Source: Antedon mediterranea (taxonomy: Eukaryota > Echinodermata > Crinoidea > Comatulida > Antedonidae). Taken from it: a stretch of DNA of 64,000 nucleotides. The position numbers were made by a program, and so were the translations under genes. Shown here piece by piece: positions 45,101 through 50,062 of the stretch. The notes under the pieces are model-generated. The model was not told the origin of the DNA and ran no database searches. It saw only the letters and a program-made list of their open reading frames with translations. The stretch lies in NCBI RefSeq assembly GCF_964355755.1, contig NC_092672.1:23308501-23372500 (forward strand), given 5' to 3'. The first letter of the stretch is position 1; each line of letters begins with the position of its first letter.

Positions 45101-48100
45101 TGGCAACAGAAATAAATTGCAGGGTTTTCTCTAACCTGAAGAAAATATGCAAATGTATCACAGTTTCCAGCAGTTAAGTTAAACAGTTGGTTATCCGGTT
45201 TAAAGGTACACCAAAATGAAACATAACTAATACTAACTTGGTAAAAGATGTGAAAATTCCTGGCACCATCACATTGATAAACAACTCTAGTTTTCTCAAG
45301 AAGATATGTCTGAATAGAAGCACCAACAACATGATTTCCACTGAAAACAAAATTGTAAAGTTAAAATAAGAATTCCTCTTATTTGTAAGAGTGTGTGTAA
45401 TTTCATTCTTCCCTGCTATGACACACAAAATGGCATATGTAGAAACTCAAAATGCATGGCCTGTATACAGTATGTTGGTTGAACATTGACAAATAAAAAT
45501 AATGTATGAAACTTACCGACTGAATTGTAGCTGAATGTACTTTCCAAAGCGGCTACTATTGTGATTCCTGGTTGTGCTAGCATTGCCTACGAAAATGAAA
45601 TAATAGTTGTCTAACAGAGATGGAGTTGTAGGGAGGTGTGGGGTACTGGGTGGCAAAAGATTAATATTACTGTATATATATATATATACTGGTGCAGGCC
45701 ATCAAATATTGCCATCAATTGCAATTAATTCTACTAGTCTTAATGATACCAAATCTGCCAAAAATTAAATTTGAGCATAAAATCTGACGAAATTCATATT
45801 TAGAACATACTGTAAGTTGGCCACTGCTCATCAACAGTTTTAGCCTATATATTATATTAGGAGTTTAAAGGATTTTTTTGACACCATGACTGAAGGTTAA
45901 AGATTATGCTAGAATTACAAAATGTAAAATCAGTACACAAACTGCTTTAAATTAGCATTTTAAATTTCATTTTACATAAAGCGTTAATCAATTTTAGGTT
46001 AGGTGTAGCTTTATTTATTTATTTTTAAATCAGTATGATACTTATTGACTTTTATATTTCAGTTTTCTCAGGGAAGAGTTAAATTACAATTTAATTTAAC
46101 TCTTCCCTGGTTTTCTTGTAATTTTAATGGTACACTATGGTACTCATTTTTATTTGGTTCTCATCTCTTTATCGACTGTTCTTATTCTATTTTTTTCTTT
46201 ATCTGTTGATGATAATGATGATGAATATAGAACATTTGATATATTGATATGATTTAAAAATGCTGATTTTGTATATTTAAATAACATAAAGGTGCTTCTT
46301 CTAGCGATGTTTCTTAGGACCATAACAGTACATAGATGTTTTTACATTTGAGAATGACATAGTGTATCTTACTGTACTTTATTAAAGATAAACATAATAA
46401 TTACCAAATGCTTCAAGAATAGGATTTGAGTCTAATATTCTACGTTCAATGCAATCTGCTGGTGATGGTGTAAAACCACTATGAACAAAAAAGACAACAA
46501 GTTATCACAAATAAGTAACAAAACAGAGACAAATCTATAATTATGATGAAATAAAAACTGTAATTTTACATACATGAGAGTGTTTAATGATATTAAATTA
46601 AATGGGTTTATTTTTATTACCCAGGGTTACATACTGCCACCATTGTCAGATATTTTAGTAAACATCTTGCATTCCATGTCTGTAATAAAACAATAATAAA
46701 TAACAGAGAATAACAAACGTTTTTGTATTTTCACAAAAAATATTGACAAACTGCCTTTGTGAAAATGGATTGCCAACATTCCCTCTTTGCACGTCTGGCA
46801 AGCATTTAGTGACATTCAATAAATCCTGATTTTGTAACGGTGTCTTTTGAAACAGTAAAAACAAATTATAGCACTCTCTATTACTTGTCCATGCTTTTAG
46901 CCTCTCTATTTTTATTCAATTTTGGGCCTCACTATTATTTCAAAATAAAGAAGTGGTTTTAAATGTAAAAAATTGACTCTGATTACATTGGTGAAAACAA
47001 ACGTAAAACTGAAATTGTTGAATTACCTTTCCAGAACCACTTTCACCGCTGACAATTATTGACTGATTAATCTTGTCTAGTCTTCTAGTAAGATTACACA
47101 AAGCTGTTTCTGCAATTCCAAATACATGTGGTGGGTGTGCCTGAAAAAAATAAAATAAAGAAAGATGTATATTCCCCAAAAAACATAAAAATGAGGATTA
47201 ATAAATCAAGCCATTTTGCTGTTTTAAAAAAGTTATTAATTTTAAAGAAATAAAAACAAACAAATATAGTGTTTTTACTTTAAAAAAAGACAAAATTAAT
47301 GGTTAAACTTAACCAAATGTTAAAAAATTACAGTCTTTCAGGTAAATAATGTTTTTTTTTCCAATTTTTGGTCAAAGTGAATAACTACAGTATTATGTGA
47401 CATAAAATAGCATATTCAACAAAACAATTATCTTTTCAGAGGAGCTCTGCATATATCTCTAAGTTCTCACTTCTAAGAGCAACTGAGGACATATTAATAT
47501 TTTTTCCCAATATTGAAGATAAAGTGAAGTCAAGATTTTAATAGTGATGTCATCAACATATCAATTTTCCTAAAAATCAATAGTATACTAGCAAATCGTT
47601 GTTTACCTTTTGATTACTATGGTAACGATGAATCATATGAACATCAAAATATCCAGCTGCTTTGAAAGGATTTAAAGTAACAAGTGTGTTGCCAGTCTGA
47701 GTGTAGTATCTACCAGAAGTACCGCTCAAGTGTGTTGCCAGTATTTTGTCTAATTTTCTTCAAATTGTTCTACTCTAAAAATGTATTACTGTAACTATAA
47801 ATTTTATTTTAAAGTGGTCTTTAATTGGAGAAAAATTTGAAGGAAAATGTTGGATTCATCCAAATTGTGGTCTTTGATCTCTAATTAGAGGGCGGCAACA
47901 GCTAATGGTAGAAAATAGGTGATCATCTGTCTTTAAATTAGATTGAGCTTTTAATTAAAGGAGTCTTTAATAGAAGGAAGACCTGTATAGTACTAACAAC
48001 CATTGAAACATGTGTCTACTATTAATTCACTTACCAGCAGGTTCTGAGAGAGGATTAAGCAAAACAAGATCATCTGTATTGATCCAATCTGTTTGAGTAC

Positions 48101-48428
48101 ACAGCACTGGATAGCCAGCATGACCACGTATCACAACCTCCTAGACAATGAAGTTACAAGCAATATTTAAAATACATTATATAGAATACTTAGTAGCAAG
48201 GTTGGGTTGTTGGCATAGATGGTATGCTTCCCTCCCCTCCTTACCTTACAATTATATTTAGTGACTATAATCTTGCCATCACTAAAACATGAATTAACAC
48301 ATGCTCGAACCCAGACCTCTTACCTGGCCATTAGATTTAGTGACTATAATCTTGCCATCACTAAAACATGAATTGACACATGCTCGAACCCAAACCTCTT
48401 TTTCATCATGTATCCACACCATTAACCC
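29605..48428 (-). CDS. MYO19: Unconventional myosin XIX (21-exon gene)
   Basis: The exons, 5' to 3' on the minus strand, encode about 1000 residues: an SH3-like N-terminal strand region, the full motor, IQ motifs and a charged tail ending in a hydrophobic segment. In vertebrates MYO19 is an actin motor on the mitochondrial outer membrane that moves and partitions mitochondria. Motor landmarks are the P-loop GESGSGK, switch I region [15 protein letters not shown], switch II region [12 protein letters not shown], and the actin-contact/SH1 region [10 protein letters not shown] and [12 protein letters not shown]. The MYO19-type details [13 protein letters not shown] and [18 protein letters not shown] support this class rather than myosin V. 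Splice phases agree at the junctions I could check. Exon 11 carries an extra base, and exon 3 has an unreadable 5' part. Introns hold a LINE, an LTR remnant, a SINE and minisatellites. A further upstream start exon is possible. Confidence 0.92.
30585..30718 (-). CDS. MYO19: MYO19 exon 20: IQ motifs
   Basis: The acceptor TTTTAGAG gives [19 protein letters not shown], which completes IQAGWKVRK, and then [15 protein letters not shown]. These are calmodulin or light-chain sites. The exon ends in an acidic helix and GTAGGC. Confidence 0.88.
30827..30953 (-). CDS. MYO19: MYO19 exon 19: start of IQ region
   Basis: [40 protein letters not shown]. The lever-arm helix with the first IQ motif (VIQMWWRKI). 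One base is left over. Confidence 0.88.
31654..31843 (-). CDS. MYO19: MYO19 exon 18: converter
   Basis: It begins by completing Arg, then [14 protein letters not shown], and ends [12 protein letters not shown], the [FY]GxTK[VI]F end of the motor. Phase 2 in, 0 out. Confidence 0.92.
31875..32660. repeat. 77-bp minisatellite, about 10 copies
   Basis: The unit contains ACACACTGGCAAGTATGTTA, GTAGGTGTT, CATGTACAGTATGCACAGGG and an ATATATAGTATATATTATA segment. Copies differ at a few sites only. It lies in MYO19 intron 17. Confidence 0.95.
32755..32830 (-). repeat. tRNA-like SINE head
   Basis: The minus strand reads TTGTCTAATGGTTAGGAC (A-box-like) and then GGGTTTGAATCTTGG (B-box-like), resembling the 5' half and T arm of a tRNA, without clover-leaf pairing of the acceptor stem. 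It is treated as a SINE head. Confidence 0.5.
33099..33159. repeat. (AT)n microsatellite
   Basis: About 30 uninterrupted AT/TA dinucleotides in MYO19 intron 17. Confidence 0.95.
33333..33395 (-). repeat. Partial duplicate of the 3' edge of MYO19 exon 17
   Basis: GTAAGCTGACCTGGTAGGGA and the following bases repeat those at 33461 onward, 128 bp away. The copy includes about 50 bp of coding sequence and the GTCAGC donor. Confidence 0.85.
33471..33649 (-). CDS. MYO19: MYO19 exon 17: actin-binding and SH1 region
   Basis: [33 protein letters not shown] and [19 protein letters not shown]. This holds the HYIRCIKPN and LRxCGVLExIxI motifs. It ends leaving two bases before GTCAGC. Its 3' end and donor are duplicated 128 bp downstream (33333-33390). 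Confidence 0.95.
34166..34222 (-). CDS. MYO19: MYO19 exon 16
   Basis: Nineteen codons: a Lys/Thr-rich loop-2 remnant ([13 protein letters not shown]) then VVSKFK, the TVxSKFK helix that precedes the actin-contact region. Confidence 0.88.
34390..35020. repeat. 22-bp minisatellite, about 28 copies
   Basis: The unit is TTAGTATGGTGTTACTACAT with a GT/TG joint. Variant units (CAGTG against CATTG) are interspersed. It lies in MYO19 intron 15, about 30 bp from exon 15. Confidence 0.95.
35050..35142 (-). CDS. MYO19: MYO19 exon 15
   Basis: Thirty-one codons: [19 protein letters not shown]. It directly continues EKNK across a 4.1-kb intron that holds a LINE, as in the EKNKD.[IL]P.EL.xLL motif. Confidence 0.92.
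35308..38790 (-). mobile_element. CR1/jockey-like LINE, one internal deletion
   Basis: Runs on the minus strand inside MYO19 intron 14, the same orientation as the host gene. The 3' end is a CGAAA-type pentamer tail at 35308-35332. Endonuclease and RT are encoded by two frames (36685-38463 and 35759-36586) that are separated by a small deletion near 36712, so the element is inactive. The 5' boundary is approximate. A short related fragment is at 13.2-13.8 kb. Confidence 0.88.
35759..38463 (-). pseudogene. Broken LINE ORF2 (endonuclease plus reverse transcriptase)
   Basis: The upstream half (36685-38463) has endonuclease motifs [21 protein letters not shown] and [10 protein letters not shown], then RT motifs [20 protein letters not shown] and [15 protein letters not shown]. 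At about 36712 the reading jumps: the expected CGVPQ-type residues are missing, and [17 protein letters not shown] continues in another frame with the catalytic FADDT. The downstream half then holds [12 protein letters not shown] and the C-terminus to 35759. A few tens of bases appear lost. The N-terminal end of the endonuclease is also incomplete (TAA upstream of LCFTETFF). Confidence 0.85.
38790..39283. other. Sequence between LINE 5' end and MYO19 exon 14
   Basis: At about 38880-39060 there is a patch with several CpG sites (ACACGCTGC, TCACGCAG, TGCGTAGG) in otherwise CpG-poor sequence. It could be LINE 5' UTR/promoter or unrelated. No exon is seen. Confidence 0.3.
39284..39415 (-). CDS. 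MYO19: MYO19 exon 14
   Basis: Forty-four codons: [19 protein letters not shown] then LIEKNK, the FxVxHYAGxVxYxxxGLxEKNK motif. Phase 0 on both sides. Confidence 0.93.
40155..40265 (-). CDS. MYO19: MYO19 exon 13
   Basis: Thirty-seven codons: [20 protein letters not shown], the W..I.F.DN..C[LI][DE][LV]IEG motif of the lower 50-kDa domain. Phase 0 on both sides. Confidence 0.93.
40655..40805 (-). repeat. tRNA-derived SINE (family A copy 3)
   Basis: It shares its head with 5740-5935 (GGACTTGAACCCAGGACCCT, GGTAGCCAAGCATCATAACC on the plus strand) but lacks part of the body. It sits about 40 bp downstream of MYO19 exon 12 on the gene strand, in intron 12. Confidence 0.75.
40844..41030 (-). CDS. 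MYO19: MYO19 exon 12: relay and switch II
   Basis: [11 protein letters not shown], then [13 protein letters not shown] (switch II with DxxGFE) and [18 protein letters not shown]. The acceptor that fits the phase is TTTCAGAG. This is among the most conserved exons of the gene. Confidence 0.94.
41557..41744 (-). CDS. MYO19: MYO19 exon 11, contains a single-base frame break
   Basis: The first part encodes [16 protein letters not shown] and [11 protein letters not shown]. One base later the frame changes, giving [19 protein letters not shown] then LLYA. The exon is 188 nt, one more than its flanking phases allow, which supports one extra base near 41623. [13 protein letters not shown] is diagnostic of MYO19. 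Confidence 0.85.
41898..42092 (-). pseudogene. Truncated gag-like ORF of the LTR element
   Basis: Starts [16 protein letters not shown] and is Gln/Pro-rich, typical of retrotransposon Gag N-termini, then [16 protein letters not shown] before a stop at 64 codons. It has no recognisable capsid or zinc-knuckle part. An isolated short frame; protein production is doubtful. Confidence 0.4.
41898..42651 (-). mobile_element. LTR-retrotransposon remnant: one LTR plus start of gag
   Basis: The minus strand 42651-42225 begins TGTAGCAG and ends CGCCGACA, giving a TG...CA bounded LTR of about 427 bp. It is followed by AAAGTGGTGACCCTCGACA, which resembles the leader/primer-binding region of Gypsy-type elements, and then a 64-codon frame from 42092. 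No pol or second LTR is present. The family (Gypsy) is an inference. The remnant is inside MYO19 intron 10, between exons 10 and 11. Confidence 0.6.
42823..43462. repeat. 49-bp minisatellite, about 13 copies
   Basis: The unit contains AGGTTGCAACTACTTTAAGC, TAAACTATAAATACTG and TATGCAATCTTA with few substitutions. It lies in MYO19 intron 10, about 55 bp from exon 10. Confidence 0.95.
43517..43604 (-). CDS. MYO19: MYO19 exon 10
   Basis: [14 protein letters not shown] matches the VLAGLLHLGNIxF motif. The rest is acidic. Phase 0 in, one base left over. Donor GTAAAT. Confidence 0.92.
43802..43956. repeat. 77-bp tandem duplication
   Basis: GTTCACTGATGTTTACTGTC starts at 43802 and again at 43879, followed by nearly identical sequence to TTTGGTTCAGTTA. 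Confidence 0.9.
44050..44421 (-). repeat. 81-bp repeat copying the 3' edge of MYO19 exon 9
   Basis: GCTAAGTCCAACATTA recurs at 44095, 44178, 44259, 44340 and 44421. The unit holds the last codons of exon 9 ([14 protein letters not shown] on the minus strand), its GTAAGA donor and intron sequence. The true exon end is the 44394 copy; at least four extra donors lie downstream. Confidence 0.9.
44394..44591 (-). CDS. MYO19: MYO19 exon 9
   Basis: Sixty-six codons, [15 protein letters not shown] through SQQQELFK, matching the ICKGA.E..R..W.L and later helix of MYO19-type motors. It continues exon 8 in phase 0. Its 3' end and donor GTAAGA are tandemly repeated at 44095-44421. Confidence 0.85.
45238..45340 (-). 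CDS. MYO19: MYO19 exon 8
   Basis: Encodes [15 protein letters not shown] and ARNFHIFYQ, the YLLEKSRV and RNFHIFYQ motifs of the motor upper 50-kDa domain. Phase 2 in, phase 0 out. Donor GTTAGT. Confidence 0.93.
45517..45586 (-). CDS. MYO19: MYO19 exon 7: switch I
   Basis: [17 protein letters not shown] then IQLQFS. NxNSSRFGK is switch I, which contacts the gamma phosphate. Phases 1 and 2 match the neighbours. Confidence 0.93.
46405..46458 (-). CDS. MYO19: MYO19 exon 6
   Basis: Acceptor CATCACCAG, donor GTAATT. It encodes [17 protein letters not shown], the conserved [ILV]L.[SA]NP[IVL][LM]EAFGNA helix that precedes switch I. Confidence 0.9.
46631..46679 (-). CDS. MYO19: MYO19 exon 5
   Basis: A small exon, [16 protein letters not shown] plus one base, completing GESGSGKT. 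It aligns with the TWTSRCLMKF helix I recall in human MYO19. It uses donor GTAACC; an alternative donor GTATGT lies three bases upstream of it in the same exon but gives the wrong phase. Confidence 0.85.
47027..47140 (-). CDS. MYO19: MYO19 exon 4: P-loop
   Basis: Thirty-eight codons, phase 0. [13 protein letters not shown] leads to [15 protein letters not shown], the ATP-binding P-loop. The last Gly-Lys is followed directly by Thr encoded in the next exon. Confidence 0.93.
47607..47772 (-). CDS. MYO19: MYO19 exon 3: motor N-terminus, 5' part unclear
   Basis: The 3' part (to about 47726) reads cleanly: [19 protein letters not shown], which matches the YT..G..L[VI]..NPF motif. Upstream of it the frame meets a TAG, and a 15-bp direct repeat CAAGTGTGTTGCCAG (47681-47695 and 47727-47741) appears to have been inserted. 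The exon length does not fit its flanking phases. This is either a local lesion or an assembly error. Confidence 0.7.
48035..48140 (-). CDS. MYO19: MYO19 exon 2: motor N-terminus
   Basis: Acceptor TTGTCTAG, donor GTAAGT, leaving one base. [13 protein letters not shown] aligns with the DDLxxLNxLxEPxVL entry to the myosin motor. Confidence 0.85.
48256..48405 (-). repeat. 79-bp duplication inside a MYO19 exon
   Basis: GTGACTATAATCTTGCCATC and about 60 further bases occur at 48261 and 48340. The second copy is the coding exon and the first is in the following intron. The intronic copy is also followed by a GTAAGG, so it could act as an alternative donor. Confidence 0.85.
48324..48428 (-). CDS. 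MYO19: MYO19 exon 1 or 2: N-terminal SH3-like strand region
   Basis: Thirty-five codons between ACTTTCAG and [23 protein letters not shown] resembles the VW..D....W..A start of the myosin N-terminal SH3-like domain. An in-frame ATG lies at the third codon, so this could be the first coding exon, but the acceptor suggests an upstream one. As I recall it, human MYO19 lacks this region. Confidence 0.78.
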
Positions 48429-49265
48429 CTGAAAGTACAGTAAACAGTTCATTATTCAATTCAATCAACTTTTATTATCCACAATCTGATTCTTTTGGTT
48501 GTGGCAGACTCACAAATGTAAACAAACATTTAAAACAAATGTTTAAAATACACATGTATACAAATTATTGCTAAAGAGTAATAGTTGTAAAGTCTAACAG
48601 CTTTCAGAATAAATTAAAATTTTGCAGATATTTAGCATAATGGATGCTATAAGCTCGGCTATAAATAAGCCCATCGCTAAATACCTTTGAATAGGCCTAG
48701 AGTTTTCGCATCAGCAGAAGAACACGAAACATAGCCTAGGACAAAAATCATTCAACTGTGACCACTCTTGATCATCGTCGTGATTTTGCCATGAACGGTC
48801 TCTTTGGCCATGCGCAGATCATGCCGGGAACCAGTACAAATATTGCGCCCTCTCTGGCGTGGTCCTGTTGTCTTTTTAGAGAACACTGGATTTTTATTTG
48901 GTAAATGGTAGTTCAAGTCCGTAGTATTTTTCAGTAAAACAGGTAGCGCAAGTGCCTCATGTCTTGAAGTGGCTGCTGCACCCACCGTTTGGTTTATATA
49001 CAAGTGACCCCCCTCCCCCGGATGCCAGATGAAGACTTATTGAAAACAAGTTAAAACGTTGCACATGTACATATTATTTTTAAACAACCTACTGACTTAA
49101 AGAAGGGCTTACACAGATGGAATTAGTAAATTAACCAGCCAATGTGTGGGGCAACCATTTCATTCCATGTCTTTAATACCCTAATAAATAACTGTGCCAA
49201 GTATCAGAATGTTCACTTCAGGTCTACTAAAAGTAGGCCTACTATGCATGACAAGTGTCAGAACC
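48429..49265. other. 5' flank of MYO19
   Basis: No exon can be assigned with confidence. An 83-codon minus-strand frame at 48752-49003 has no domain and no splice support. The MYO19 promoter or first exon may lie here or further upstream towards the BEN gene end at 49920. Confidence 0.4.
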
Positions 49266-49600
49266 CAGGTAAAAATTCCAGTTGAAGACCAGTTGGGAAT
49301 TTTCCCAGTTGGGAATTTTCCCTGTTGTGAATTGAGACAATTCCCAGTTGAAAAACCAGTTGGGAATTTTTGAACTGGTCTTAAAAATCCCAGTTGTAAA
49401 TTTTTCCCAGTTGTGAATTTTCCAACTGGTCTGACCGATCCCAGTTGTAAATTTTCCAACTGGTCTGACTGATACCAGTTGTAAATTTTGTAACTGGTGT
49501 GATTGATCCCAGTTGGAAATTTTCCAACTGGTCTGACCAATCCCAGTTGTAAATTTTCCCACTGGTGTGATTGATCCCAGTTGGAAATTTTACCAGTTCA
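49266..49600. repeat. Palindromic minisatellite
   Basis: Built from CCAGTTGGAAATTTTCCAAC and TGG variants; the core is a near-perfect palindrome. About nine units are spaced by CTGACCGATC-type linkers with a period near 35-37 bp. Tandem palindromes could form cruciforms. Confidence 0.88.
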
Positions 49601-49685
49601 ATAGGTCTAAAAAACAGTACAAATACAAATCACTCAAATAACATAAATTCAAATTTGTTTAGTTTAATAACTTGTTCTGGACAAT

Positions 49686-49915
49686 TATTATTTACAGTAA
49701 CTGTGCCTCCTGTGGTAGGGGGCGTTACTCCACTAAGGTCTTAATGACCCGCATACCCCCACATTATTTACAGTAACTGTGCATCCTGGGGTAGGGACGT
49801 TACTCCACTAAGGTCTTAATGACCCGCATACCCCCACATTATTTACAGTAACTGTGCATCCTGGGGCAGGGGCGTTACTCCACTAAGGTCCTAATGACCC
49901 GCATACCCTCAAAAT
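49686..49915. repeat. About 76-bp tandem repeat, three copies
   Basis: CAGTAACTGTGC starts at 49695, 49771 and 49846, each followed by GGGCGTTACTCCACTAAGGT (with minor variation) and CTTAATGACCCGCATACCC. The array ends at the stop codon of the BEN gene, within its 3' UTR on the minus strand. Confidence 0.9.
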
Positions 49916-49919
49916 AGGT

Positions 49920-50062
49920 CTAATCAGACATTGCCAGTTTACGCTTTGCTGGCCGGTTTAAATCAGCGACCTTTTCTGTTATATATCGGTTCAGTCGACT
50001 CCCCTCAACAGCAATTTCTTCCCGTGTCCTACCAGATTCTGATAGGTATTCAATGAATCTAT
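49920..50062 (-). CDS. BEN gene exon 6: end of BEN domain
   Basis: DRFIEYLSESGRTREEI, RLNRYITEKVADLNRPAKRK, then TAG at 49920-49922. A PAKRK patch at the end is basic. Acceptor TATTTCAG matches the phase. Confidence 0.9.

Noticed and set aside
33389-48428. Identification of the motor as myosin V
   Set aside because: [13 protein letters not shown], the [12 protein letters not shown] context and the short IQ region with a non-coiled tail fit MYO19. No globular tail or long coiled coil follows.
48752-49003. 83-codon minus frame as an upstream MYO19 exon
   Set aside because: Runs to a stop without a donor and has no myosin-like residues.
49181-49562. Minus-strand frames of 106 and 119 codons
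   Set aside because: Products of the palindromic minisatellite (repeated NWDQSHQL-type peptides), not proteins.
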